A stretch of 64,000 nucleotides of DNA from Gemmatimonadota bacterium (GCA_029262175.1 JAJCZV010000073.1:1-64000), one strand, 5' to 3'. Counted from the stretch's first letter, positions 39,527 to 49,094 are shown. A program made the numbers and translations. Notes: generated by a model not told the origin, from the letters alone.

Positions 39527-40963
39527 TCAGGCTGTTTGTGCCCGTTCGCTCTCACTGTGACGGGTCGCCTGAGGCAGTTTGACACGAAAGCGGGCGCCTC
39601 CCGTCGGGCGGGTGTTGGCGGCGACGGTTCCCTCGTGAGCCTCGGCGATCGCCTTGACGATGGCCAACCCGAGACCGGTCCCCTCGATCGATCCGCGCGA
39701 AGGGTCTTCTCGTTGAAACCGTTCGAATATCTTCGACTCGGCGCCCTCCCGGATGCCCGGCCCCGTGTCGGACACATCGAGCACGACTGTCCCATCAATC
39801 GAGCCCACATCGACTTCCACTCGACCGCCTGGCGTAGTGAACTTGACGGCGTTGTCGAGAAGGTTCCAGATCAAGCGACCCAAAAGGCCCGGATCACAGG
39901 AGACCGATGTAGGCAAAGGTGCGTTCAGGTTGATCGCTATGCTCTTCGCGTCGGCTTGGCTCCTGATCCTGTCGATGCTGTCGGCTGCGAGTTCTCTCAG
40001 ATCCAATTCCGCCAAACGCGGTCTCATCACACCGGAGTCCGAACGGGCAAGCGTCAGCAGGTCCGCCGCCAGATCCGATAGTCGCTCGGTTTCCTCCAGT
40101 GCACTTTCGATCACGCGACGGTACTCCTCGGGCGGCCGGTCTCTGCGGAGCGCGAGCTCCAACTCGCCGCGCAACGCCGTGAGTGGCGATCGGAGCTCAT
40201 GACTCGCGTCCGCAGTAAACCGCCGCTGGGCCTCGAAACTAGAGTCGATCCGGTCCAACATGGTGTTCAGGACGCGCACCAGGCGCTCATATTCTTGTAT
40301 GTCGGCGTGTGCACCAATGCGTCGACCGAGCGTGCCGGCGCCGATCTCCTCGGTCTGGTCGATGATCTCATGGACCGGGACAATGGCTCGATTTCCAAGC
40401 CACCAACTCCCGAGCAAAGTCGCTCCCGTCACCAGAATAAGCGTCCCGGCAAGAAAGTACCGAACCAGCGAGAGCGTTCGATCTCTCGCTTCGAGCGGGG
40501 CCGCAACCTGGAGCACGTGTGGCGCGTGCGCGGGCCCCATGCGTCCGAGGGGATAGTACAGCGACCGCACCTCGACCCCGTCGAGCACGTCCTCATCCCA
40601 GGCAATTGCCCCTTCGATCGCACGAGCTAGGCTGATCGTGTCGAGAGGGAGGTCGCGGGTCAGAGAACCGCTGCGCACCAAACTTTCGCCGGCATCATTC
40701 CAAACTTGCACGTAGCGGTTCATGTCGTGCAGCGAAGCGGCTTCCTCGGGTGTGAGATCCCACTCGTGAAGATGCATCTCCCCGCTCGGATCATCCGTCA
40801 CCGCGGCTGCCTGGATGGAAGCGATGCTAAATAGGCTTGCCTCGATTTGCCGGTCGAGGACCGCTGTCAACGCAAGATAACCGCACACCGCGATCACGAA
40901 GACGGCCAGCGCCATGGCCGCCGTGAAACGGGACGCGAGTTGCGCCCGAAACGATCGGATCAC
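39527..40963 (-). CDS. Sensor histidine kinase (CusS-like)
   Basis: HAMP region, FTADASHELRSPLTALRGELELAL, NLLDNAVKFT, GTGLGLAIVKAI. Confidence 0.93.
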   Translation of the reverse strand: MIRSFRAQLASRFTAAMALAVFVIAVCGYLALTAVLDRQIEASLFSIASIQAAAVTDDPSGEMHLHEWDLTPEEAASLHDMNRYVQVWNDAGESLVRSGSLTRDLPLDTISLARAIEGAIAWDEDVLDGVEVRSLYYPLGRMGPAHAPHVLQVAAPLEARDRTLSLVRYFLAGTLILVTGATLLGSWWLGNRAIVPVHEIIDQTEEIGAGTLGRRIGAHADIQEYERLVRVLNTMLDRIDSSFEAQRRFTADASHELRSPLTALRGELELALRRDRPPEEYRRVIESALEETERLSDLAADLLTLARSDSGVMRPRLAELDLRELAADSIDRIRSQADAKSIAINLNAPLPTSVSCDPGLLGRLIWNLLDNAVKFTTPGGRVEVDVGSIDGTVVLDVSDTGPGIREGAESKIFERFQREDPSRGSIEGTGLGLAIVKAIAEAHEGTVAANTRPTGGARFRVKLPQATRHSESERAQTA

Positions 40964-41637
40964 TCCGGGGGATCCTCGCTAAAGATATAGCCCACGCCTC
41001 GCATGGTATGTATGAGCGGTTGGCCGTGTTCGCGAAGCTTGTGGCGCAAGTTTGCGACGTGCACATCTACGACGTTGCTCATCGGATCGAAATGCAGATC
41101 CCACACCTTTTCCAACAACTCGGTCCGTCGTACGACCTGCTCGAAGTGGAGCAGGAAGTACTCGAGCAGTTGGAACTCCTTAGGGGTGAGGTGGAGTCTC
41201 TCGCCGCCGCGTGTCGCGACGTGACGAAGTCTGTCGAGCTCGACATCGGAGAAGACGAGGCGTTCCTGTCGGCGGGAACCGCCACGTCGGACCAACGCGC
41301 GGACGCGCGCCAACAACTCGTCGAAACTGAATGGCTTGGTAACGTAGTCGTCCGCGCCGGCGTCGAGTCCTCGAACAATGTCTTCCGTAGCATCTCGTGC
41401 CGTGAGGAGAAGAACCGGCACAGCATTCCCCTGGTTGCGGAAGTCGTGAACGATCTCGTACCCGCTTTTGCCTGGAAGCATCACGTCCAGGATCAGCAGG
41501 TCGTAGTCGTAAACGCTCGCCTTTAGAGAACCATCGACGCCGTCATGGGCTACATCGACCGTATACCCCTCTTCTCTCAGCCCCTTCTCGACGAAGCTGG
41601 CGACCTTCTTGTTGTCCTCAACCACGAGGATCTTCAT
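40960..41637 (-). CDS. OmpR/PhoB-family response regulator (CusR-like)
   Basis: MKILVVEDNKKVASFVEKGLREEGYTVD, LILDVMLPGKSGYE, ADDYVTKPFSFDELLAR, winged-helix YIFSEDP end. Confidence 0.94.
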   Translation of the reverse strand: MKILVVEDNKKVASFVEKGLREEGYTVDVAHDGVDGSLKASVYDYDLLILDVMLPGKSGYEIVHDFRNQGNAVPVLLLTARDATEDIVRGLDAGADDYVTKPFSFDELLARVRALVRRGGSRRQERLVFSDVELDRLRHVATRGGERLHLTPKEFQLLEYFLLHFEQVVRRTELLEKVWDLHFDPMSNVVDVHVANLRHKLREHGQPLIHTMRGVGYIFSEDPPE

Positions 41638-41703
41638 GGACCCTCCTTCGACGATGCGAACGCGGTTGTCCAGAGCCTTGCGTTCCAACCTCCCGGCTCG
41701 CGC

Positions 41704-41742
41704 GTGAACGTAGCCTGAGGCGATGATTAAGAATACTTAACG
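41704..41742 (-). promoter_or_regulatory. 11-bp-phased repeat element upstream of response regulator operon
   Basis: minus strand CGTTAA-GTATT-CTTAAT-CATCG-CCTCAG-GCTAC-GTTCAC, 66 bp before start. Confidence 0.55.
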
Positions 41743-41773
41743 TGGGTCCGCCGGGTACTGCTCGCGAGGGGCG

Positions 41774-41812
41774 AATGAAGACGCATTAAGGCCGATCTCA
41801 CCGACCGTTCAG
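41774..41812 (+). promoter_or_regulatory. 11-bp-phased repeat element upstream of Met-rich Spy-like gene
   Basis: AATGAA-GACGC-ATTAAG-GCCGA-TCTCAC-CGACC-GTTCAG, 120 bp before start. Confidence 0.55.
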
Positions 41813-41932
41813 CTACGCTCCCCCACGTTCATGGTGCCGCGAACGATCTCACTCGGATCGTCGAACGCGGCGCCAGGGGCATGCCGATTGGGCTCCTCCT
41901 GACCCAATTACTTAGAAAGCAGAGCGACGACA

Positions 41933-42574
41933 ATGAAGATCAACGAAGGAAGCATGGTCAAGAGAAGCATCGTCCTGATGGTAGGGATGATGGCCGGCCC
42001 GTCCCTGTTGACGGGGCAAGAACATCACCCACCGGAGAGTGGTGCCGCGAGCGAGGCGCAGCCGGGGCCCGACATGTCCCAAATGATGGATATGGAGATG
42101 TGTATGAAGATGATGGGTGGCCAAGGCATGATGGGTGGCGAGGGCATGATGGGTGGCCAAGGCATGATGGGGGCCCAACCCGCCACGCTGCTCGGTCAGA
42201 AGGAAGCGCTCGGGCTCTCCGAGCCGCAGATCGAACGACTGGAAGCGCTTCGGAAGCGCGCGTTCGAGAGCCGGGACCGACACATGTCCGAGATGAGCCG
42301 GTTGGGCCAAAACATCTCTTCGGCCCTCGCGGAGACACCCCCGGACCTGGATCGGTTCGAGACCCTTATCGGCGAACAGGCTGAGATGCACGTGCAGACG
42401 CAAGTGGGTCGAGCCCGGCTAAGCCAAGAGGCGATATCGATCCTGACCGATGAGCAACGCTCTAACCTCCGTTACGGGACGCGACTCATGCGGTCGATGA
42501 TGGGGCGGATGACGGAAGGAGCGGTCGACTCCAAGGCGGAGCCGCACCAACACGGTGGGGATTCGCGGAACTGA
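41933..42574 (+). CDS. Met-rich periplasmic Spy/CpxP/heavy-metal sensor-like protein
   Basis: Signal peptide, Met-rich repeat, LGLSEPQIERLEALRKRAFESRDRHMSEM helical LTxxQ-like region. Confidence 0.72.
   Translation: MKINEGSMVKRSIVLMVGMMAGPSLLTGQEHHPPESGAASEAQPGPDMSQMMDMEMCMKMMGGQGMMGGEGMMGGQGMMGAQPATLLGQKEALGLSEPQIERLEALRKRAFESRDRHMSEMSRLGQNISSALAETPPDLDRFETLIGEQAEMHVQTQVGRARLSQEAISILTDEQRSNLRYGTRLMRSMMGRMTEGAVDSKAEPHQHGGDSRN
42110..42178 (+). repeat. In-frame 18-bp tandem repeat encoding MMGGQG
   Basis: atgatgggtggccaaggc x3 plus a partial fourth copy. Confidence 0.85.
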
Positions 42575-42642
42575 AATCAGGTGAAACTCGGCGGGTCGGC
42601 CCGGACGAGGCCGCCCCGCCCAACCACCCCAGGAGATGCAGG

Positions 42643-42831
42643 ATGAAAACCCAAGCGGATCCAGTGAAAAAGGTGCGCGATCCGGTGTGTGGCATGCGCT
42701 TCAAACCCGACAAGGCGGCTTCCATCGTCGAGTACCGCGGACGCACGATCTTCTTCTGCGCCGATGCCTGCCGTCGCCAGTTCGAAGCCGACCCTAAGCG
42801 GTACGTAAACGACGATGAGTCGCCTGAGTGA
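42643..42831 (+). CDS. YHS-domain metal-binding small protein
   Basis: DPVCGMRFKPDKAASIVEYRGRTIFFCADACRRQFEADPKRYV. Confidence 0.88.
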   Translation: MKTQADPVKKVRDPVCGMRFKPDKAASIVEYRGRTIFFCADACRRQFEADPKRYVNDDESPE

Positions 42832-42855
42832 CCCGCCGTAGCTACGCCCCGAATT

Positions 42856-42894
42856 CGTGAAGAAGGCTTAACGTTGGATTGGTGAGATCTTCGG
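42856..42894 (+). promoter_or_regulatory. 11-bp-phased repeat element upstream of RND efflux operon
   Basis: CGTGAA-GAAGG-CTTAAC-GTTGG-ATTGGT-GAGAT-CTTCGG, 108 bp before start (weakest third repeat). Confidence 0.45.
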
Positions 42895-43002
42895 ATGGCC
42901 CCACTTAGGTTCCCATCGTGCGAGTCGAGGAACTCTTTCAGGCTCGCACGGGACCGAGAACAACTCGATCAAACCTGAACCTCGAGCGGAGACCGACCGA
43001 CC

Positions 43003-44286
43003 ATGTCCCCGAGAAGCCGGAGACTCAAGGTCTGGGTGCTGACCCTCCTGACAGGGTGGATGATCAGCCCCTCACTTCACGCGCTTCACGCGCAGGAGCC
43101 GGACACGCTCCGCCTCGCCGACGCAATCGCAGCGGCCCGCGACGGCAACCCCATGCTGCGAGCCGCCCGCCTCCGTGCGGACGCGGCCTTCGCCCGTGTG
43201 CCACAGGTCGGGGCGCTGCCAGATCCCATGCTGTCACTAAGACTCGGGAATCGACCGCTCGATGGCTTCGGGGCGAACGAGCGCATGACCATGAACACCG
43301 TTCAGCTCCAGCAGACACTACCCTGGCCGGGCAAGCTGGGATTCGCCGAAGAGCGTGAGTCCCACCTCGCCGACGCGGCAGGGTTGTCGGCTCGAGAGGC
43401 GGAGGCAGCGCTCATCTCGCGAGTCAAAGCCGCCTACTACGAGCTCGGGTTTATGGATCGTGCGCTCGAAATCATGCGCGACACCCGCGATTTGCTTCGA
43501 GAGTTTCTCGACGTCTCGAATACGCTCTACGCTGTCGGTCGAGGTCTTCAAACCGACGTCCTTCAAGCCCAGGTCGCGGTCGCCTCCGTAACAGAGGATG
43601 TCACCGTGGTCGAGCAGAACCGACTCGCCATGGGCGCACGCTTGAACGCACTCTTGGGACGCGAGCCCGAGAGCCCCGTACCGGCGTTGGAACTGTCGGA
43701 TCCCGGTGAACCGCTCCCCAGCCTCGACCGCCTGATGGCGGGGGCGGCCGAGTCGAGGCCGGCTCTTCGCGCAGCTCGGGAGAAAGTCCGAGCGGCAGAG
43801 GCTGCCTACCGAGGTGCGCGGCGCGCGCTCTACCCGGACTTCCGATTGGGCGCGGACTACTCGCAGCGCCCTCAGTTCGCAGACATGCTGAGCTTTAGTG
43901 TGGGTGTGAGCATCCCGCTATGGGCGGGCTCGCGTCAATTCCCGCTCCGCGCAGAAGCGCTCGCGCGTCAGGCAGCCGAGGAGTCGACGCAGTTGGATCT
44001 GCTCAATGAAACCTACGCACGAATTGCGGAGGCCCGGGCCGGATCCGATCGAGCGCTCCGTCTCTTCGACTTGTATTCAACTTCCATTCTTCCGCAGGCA
44101 CGCGCGGCCGTGGAGTCCTCGCTTTCGGCCTACAGGGTCGGCGAGGTCGACTTCATGACCCTTGTACAAAACGAGCTCACCGTAAATCGATACGAAATCG
44201 AGCGCGTCCGGCTTGTAGCGGCATATCACACGGCCGTGGCCCAAATCGAAGCCCTTCTAGGGGGCGAATTGGAGGAGCTCCGATGA
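43003..44286 (+). CDS. TolC-family outer-membrane efflux protein (CusC-like)
   Basis: ADAIAAARDGNPMLRAARLRADAA, LPWPGKLGF, long coiled-coil helices. Confidence 0.9.
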   Translation: MSPRSRRLKVWVLTLLTGWMISPSLHALHAQEPDTLRLADAIAAARDGNPMLRAARLRADAAFARVPQVGALPDPMLSLRLGNRPLDGFGANERMTMNTVQLQQTLPWPGKLGFAEERESHLADAAGLSAREAEAALISRVKAAYYELGFMDRALEIMRDTRDLLREFLDVSNTLYAVGRGLQTDVLQAQVAVASVTEDVTVVEQNRLAMGARLNALLGREPESPVPALELSDPGEPLPSLDRLMAGAAESRPALRAAREKVRAAEAAYRGARRALYPDFRLGADYSQRPQFADMLSFSVGVSIPLWAGSRQFPLRAEALARQAAEESTQLDLLNETYARIAEARAGSDRALRLFDLYSTSILPQARAAVESSLSAYRVGEVDFMTLVQNELTVNRYEIERVRLVAAYHTAVAQIEALLGGELEELR

Positions 44287-45536
44287 AACGACTCGACAGA
44301 TCTCTCCCCCTGGTCCTGACGTTGGGCGCCGCTGTGCTCGCTGCATGCGGGGGATCCGAGGTTTCCGAAGCAGCGCCCGCGGTCGACGAACATGCGGAGC
44401 ACATACCGGCCGTGGCCGCGCCTCCGGAGATCGATACGACATCGACCATGGGCAGCCTGGTCCACCTCACGCCGGACCAAGAGCGCGCACTGGGCGTCAC
44501 GTACACGACGGTGCGCCGGATGACCGTATCCCGCGAGATCCGGACCGTCGGACGGATCGATGCGCCCGAACCGAACGTCGCGGATATCACTCCGAAGGTC
44601 GATGGGTTCGTGGAGAAGCTGTTGGTCGCATCGACCGGGGAGGCCGTCCGTCGCGGTCAGCCTCTTCTCACCATTTACAGCCCGGCACTGGTCGCGGCTC
44701 AGGAGGAGCTTCTGACCGCCCGCCGCCTCGCCGGCCAGATCGACCCGACTGCCGACGAGGCATGGCGCAACGCACAGTCGATGCTCGAGGCGTCGCGGCG
44801 GCGGCTGATGTACTGGGATATCACCGAAAAGCAGATCCAACAACTGGAGGAGACTGGCGAAGTTACGAAAACCATGATGTTGGTCGCGCCGGTGAGCGGG
44901 ATCGTCCTCGAGAAAGATGTATTCGAGGGCCAGCGCGTCATGCCCGGGATGCGTCTCTATCGTATCGCCGACCTCTCCACCGTCTGGATCGAGGGAGAGG
45001 TGTTCGAGCAGGACCTCCAGTTCGTGGAAGTGGGCTCTGAGGCGCACATCGAGGTCGCCGCGTATCCGGGTGAGCACTTGATGGGCCTTGTTAGCTTCGT
45101 CCACCCCACCATCGAGGTCGCCAGCCGGACCAACCGGATCAGAGTCACCGTCTCCAACCCTGGGCTGCGATTCAAGCCCGGCATGTTCGCCACGGTCTTC
45201 TTCGACGTCGCCGCGATCCAAAACGACCTTGCGCTCCCGCTTGAGGCGGTCGTGATTACCGGTGAGCGAAATCTCGTGTTTGTGCGTGACGAAGAGGGCA
45301 TGCTGGGGCCCCGCGAGGTCGTGCTGGGGGTACGAACCGGGGCGCTGGTTCAGATATTGAACGGGTTAGCCGAAGGCGAGACGGTTGTCGCCTCCGCAAA
45401 CTTCCTCGTCGATGCGGAATCCCGGTTGGGCTCGACCGGCAGCTCCATGCCAGGGATGCAGCACGGTATCCCACTCGAAACCGACGAACCGCCAGACTCG
45501 ACGCAAGCCGGCGAGCACGAGGGGCACGATGATTAG
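44283..45536 (+). CDS. RND efflux periplasmic adaptor (CusB-like)
   Basis: Lipobox VLAACGG, VDGFVEKLLVASTGEAVRRGQPLLTIYSPALVAAQEELL; YRIADLSTVWIEGEVFE. Confidence 0.92.
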   Translation: MKRLDRSLPLVLTLGAAVLAACGGSEVSEAAPAVDEHAEHIPAVAAPPEIDTTSTMGSLVHLTPDQERALGVTYTTVRRMTVSREIRTVGRIDAPEPNVADITPKVDGFVEKLLVASTGEAVRRGQPLLTIYSPALVAAQEELLTARRLAGQIDPTADEAWRNAQSMLEASRRRLMYWDITEKQIQQLEETGEVTKTMMLVAPVSGIVLEKDVFEGQRVMPGMRLYRIADLSTVWIEGEVFEQDLQFVEVGSEAHIEVAAYPGEHLMGLVSFVHPTIEVASRTNRIRVTVSNPGLRFKPGMFATVFFDVAAIQNDLALPLEAVVITGERNLVFVRDEEGMLGPREVVLGVRTGALVQILNGLAEGETVVASANFLVDAESRLGSTGSSMPGMQHGIPLETDEPPDSTQAGEHEGHDD

Positions 45537-48500
45537 TCGAATCATCGCCTGGTCAATCCAGAATCGGTTCCTCGTCCTTCTCGCGACAGCCGCCCTCATC
45601 GGGGCGGGGGTGTGGGCGATCCGCACGACACCGCTGGACGCGATTCCCGACCTCTCGGATGTTCAGGTCATCATTCAGACCGACTTTCGCGAGCAGGCGC
45701 CGCAGATCGTCGAGGACCAGATCACGTATCCGGTCGCCTCGGAGATGCTCAAGGTGCCGGGGGCGCGCGTCGTCCGAGCCTTCTCCTTCTTCGGGCTCAG
45801 CCTCGTGTACGTGATCTTCGAGGACGGGACCGACATCTATTGGGCCCGGTCGCGCGTCCTCGAGTATCTGAACGGGATCCGGCAGCAGCTCCCTTCCGGT
45901 GTGGAGCCCACGCTGGGTCCGGACGCGACGGGCGTGGGCTGGGTGTTCGAGTACACACTCGAATCCGACAGTCTGGATCTCGCGGAACTGAGGACGCTGC
46001 AGGACTGGTACATCCGATATCAGCTCACGGCAGTCCCAGGAGTCTCCGAGGTCGCGAGCCTCGGCGGGTTCGTGAAGCAGTACCAAGTCGAGGTCATCCC
46101 TGAGCGGCTGCGTGCGTTCAACATCCCGGTCACGCGTGTGACGCAGGCGATCGGAGCCCACAACGTAGATATCGGCGCCAGAGTCCTCGAGATGGGCGGG
46201 CGCGAGTACATGATTCGCGGACTCGGGTATCTAGAGGGAATCGAAGATATCGAGAACGTGTCGGTGGGATCGACGCCGAACGGGACCCCGATTCGGGTCG
46301 CCGATATCGCCACTGTGCAAGTCGGCCCGGCGCCGCGGCGCGGCGCGGCCGATCTGAACGGTCGTGGTGAAGTAGTAGCTGGAATCGTAGTCATGCGCTT
46401 TGGCTCGGACGCGCTCAAGACCATTGAGCTCGTGAAGGATCGCCTGGCCGAGATCAACGAAGGACTGCCGGCCGGCACGCGTCTGGTGGCCGCCTACGAT
46501 CGGAGCGATCTCATCCATCGTGCGATCGAGACGCTTCGGGAAAAGCTCCTAGAGGAGTCTCTCATCGTGGCCGTGGTCGCGATGGTGTTCCTGCTTCATT
46601 TCCGCTCGGCCCTGGTGGCGATCGTGACGCTCCCGCTGGGGATCCTCATTTCATTCATCGTCATGCGCCTAATCGGGGTCAGCGCCAACATCATGAGCCT
46701 CGGCGGAATCGCGATCGCCATCGGCGCGATGGTCGACGCCGCGATCGTGATGGTCGAGAACATGCACAAGCACTTGGAGCGTGCGGAGCCCGGGACTCCC
46801 CGCTGGGAGATCGTCCTCCGGAGCGCGACGCAGGTCGGTCCCCCGCTCTTCTTCTCGCTTCTCATCATCACGTTCAGTTTTCTTCCAGTTTTCGCGCTCG
46901 AACAACAAGAGGGCAGACTATTCAAGCCCCTCGCGTACACGAAGACCTTCGCGATGGGCGGGTCCGCACTTCTCGCGATCACCTTGGTGCCGGTTCTCAT
47001 GGGCTATCTCGTCCGGGGTCGTATCCGGCCGGAGAATCGGAATCCCGTGAACCGAGCCCTCCGGGCCGTCTACAAGCCGTTCCTCGGCTTTGCGCTGCGC
47101 CGTCCATGGATCGTCGTGGCTGCGGCCGCCGTGGTTCTGGTAGCTACGGTGTTCCCCTGGCAGAGGCTGGGCAGCGAGTTCATGCCGCATCTAGATGAGG
47201 GCTCGATCCTCTTCATGCCGACCACGGTTCCGGGCGCTTCGATCGCGCAGGCGAAGGACATCATGCGGTATCAGGACAGTGTCCTAGCCTCTTTTCCCGA
47301 AGTTCAGACGGTGCTGGGAAAGGCCGGGAGGGCGCAGACCGCCACCGATCCTGCTCCACTCGACATGTTTGAAACGACGATCACCCTCAAGCCGCGCGAA
47401 GAGTGGCGACCTGGCATGACCTACAACGGTCTGCTGGCCGAGATGGACCGAGCGGTGGCGATGCCCGGCGTGACGAACGCGTGGACCATGCCGATCAAGG
47501 GCCGGATCGACATGTTGGCCACGGGGATCCGAACGGCGGTGGGGATCAAGATCTTCGGCCCCGACCTCGACACGCTGCAGGCGTTGGGCGAACAGGTCGA
47601 AAGAATCATGCAGGAAGTACCGGGGACACGGAGCGCGTTCGCCGAGCGCGGCGTCTCGGGGTACTACGTCGACATCGACATCGACCGGCGCGAGGCGGCT
47701 CGCTACGGACTCAATGTCGGCGACGTTCACAACGCGATTATGGCAACCGTCGGCGGGATGACCGCCACCATCACCGTCGAGGGCCGCGAGCGTTACGCCG
47801 TCAACGTTCGTTATCCGCGAGAGCTTCGCGACGACCTCCAGAAACTCCGCGAAGTTCTCGTGCCCGCCCCCAACGGCACGCAGATCCCACTCGGGCAGCT
47901 TGCCCAGGTTACCGCGCTACAGGGACCGATGGCCGTGAAGACCGAGAACGCCTTTCCGGTCACCACGATCTTCATCGACATCGAGGGTGTCGACGTCGGG
48001 ACCTACGTCGAAGAAGCCCAACTCGTGGTCGCCAACCAGCTCGATTTGCCGGCCGGCTACTCTCTCGTGTGGAGCGGGCAATACGAATTCATGCAGCGAG
48101 TGAAGGAACGGCTTGGCATCGTCGTACCGGTTACGCTGGCAATCATCTTTCTCCTCTTGTACCTCAACTTCGGCAACGTCCCGGAGTCGTTGATCGTGAT
48201 GCTGGCGCTTCCGTTCTCGCTGGTGGGCGGCATCTGGTTCTTATGGTTCCTCGGGTACAACACGAGCGTGGCGGTATGGGTAGGGTTCATCGCGCTCGCG
48301 GGCGTTGCTTCTGAAACCGGGGTCGTGATGCTCATCTACCTGGACGAGGCGTTTCATCGTCACAGCCTCGAGGGACTTATCCGAGGTCCCGCCGACGTGG
48401 CCGTCGCAGTCCGCGAGGGTGCACTCGAGCGACTGCGTCCCGTGGTCATGACCGTGACCGCGATCATCGCGGGGCTCATGCCCATCTTGTGGAGCTCGGG

Positions 48501-48690
48501 AACCGGCGCCGACGTGATGAAACGGATTGCCTCGCCTATGGTCGGGGGGATGATCACGGCGACCGTGCTCACACTGTTCGTGATCCCCGCCATCTACCTC
48601 CTTTGGCGTCAATGGCAGGTGCGTCGACATCCCGAGGCCCCCATCCGCGAGGCGCTTCAAGACCCCCTAGCCCTGACAGCCACGGAGTAG
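45529..48690 (+). CDS. CusA/CzcA-family heavy-metal RND efflux transporter
   Basis: TTPLDAIPDLSDVQVIIQT, GGIAIAIGAMVDAAIVMVENMHKHLE, full-length RND. Confidence 0.95.
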   Translation: MISRIIAWSIQNRFLVLLATAALIGAGVWAIRTTPLDAIPDLSDVQVIIQTDFREQAPQIVEDQITYPVASEMLKVPGARVVRAFSFFGLSLVYVIFEDGTDIYWARSRVLEYLNGIRQQLPSGVEPTLGPDATGVGWVFEYTLESDSLDLAELRTLQDWYIRYQLTAVPGVSEVASLGGFVKQYQVEVIPERLRAFNIPVTRVTQAIGAHNVDIGARVLEMGGREYMIRGLGYLEGIEDIENVSVGSTPNGTPIRVADIATVQVGPAPRRGAADLNGRGEVVAGIVVMRFGSDALKTIELVKDRLAEINEGLPAGTRLVAAYDRSDLIHRAIETLREKLLEESLIVAVVAMVFLLHFRSALVAIVTLPLGILISFIVMRLIGVSANIMSLGGIAIAIGAMVDAAIVMVENMHKHLERAEPGTPRWEIVLRSATQVGPPLFFSLLIITFSFLPVFALEQQEGRLFKPLAYTKTFAMGGSALLAITLVPVLMGYLVRGRIRPENRNPVNRALRAVYKPFLGFALRRPWIVVAAAAVVLVATVFPWQRLGSEFMPHLDEGSILFMPTTVPGASIAQAKDIMRYQDSVLASFPEVQTVLGKAGRAQTATDPAPLDMFETTITLKPREEWRPGMTYNGLLAEMDRAVAMPGVTNAWTMPIKGRIDMLATGIRTAVGIKIFGPDLDTLQALGEQVERIMQEVPGTRSAFAERGVSGYYVDIDIDRREAARYGLNVGDVHNAIMATVGGMTATITVEGRERYAVNVRYPRELRDDLQKLREVLVPAPNGTQIPLGQLAQVTALQGPMAVKTENAFPVTTIFIDIEGVDVGTYVEEAQLVVANQLDLPAGYSLVWSGQYEFMQRVKERLGIVVPVTLAIIFLLLYLNFGNVPESLIVMLALPFSLVGGIWFLWFLGYNTSVAVWVGFIALAGVASETGVVMLIYLDEAFHRHSLEGLIRGPADVAVAVREGALERLRPVVMTVTAIIAGLMPILWSSGTGADVMKRIASPMVGGMITATVLTLFVIPAIYLLWRQWQVRRHPEAPIREALQDPLALTATE

Positions 48691-48695
48691 GTGCA

Positions 48696-49094
48696 ATGAA
48701 CAATGGTCCTAGGATCGGCCGCGAGCACGGCGGGGATGCGGAGCGACAAGACATTGTCGAGGTCCGAGCCATCGTGCGGCTCGAGATGCTCGATTCGGTG
48801 GTGCGCGGTCTCAAGCAGGCTGGAGTTCCACGCATGACCGTTGGCCGAGTGCACGCGATCGGCTCGGGCGTGGACCCCGCGTTTGCCAAGATCTCGTTTC
48901 GCGAAGGCTCTGAGTACGCCGCCAAGGGAGTCGTGCAGTTCGTTTGCGCGGGAGAACGCTGTACCATGTTTACGGAGTTGATCGTGAACGCGGCGCGGAC
49001 GGGTCGCGGAGGAGACGGGATCGTGTCCGTTCACCCTGTACTTGCGGTAACCAAGATTCGGACCGGCGCCACCGGACTCGCCGCGCTGGCGTAG
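48696..49094 (+). CDS. PII-family (GlnB-like) signalling protein linked to RND efflux operon
   Basis: EVRAIVRLEMLDSVVRGLKQAGVPRMTVGRV...GRGGDGIVSVHPVLAVTKIRTGATG. Confidence 0.82.
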   Translation: MNNGPRIGREHGGDAERQDIVEVRAIVRLEMLDSVVRGLKQAGVPRMTVGRVHAIGSGVDPAFAKISFREGSEYAAKGVVQFVCAGERCTMFTELIVNAARTGRGGDGIVSVHPVLAVTKIRTGATGLAALA

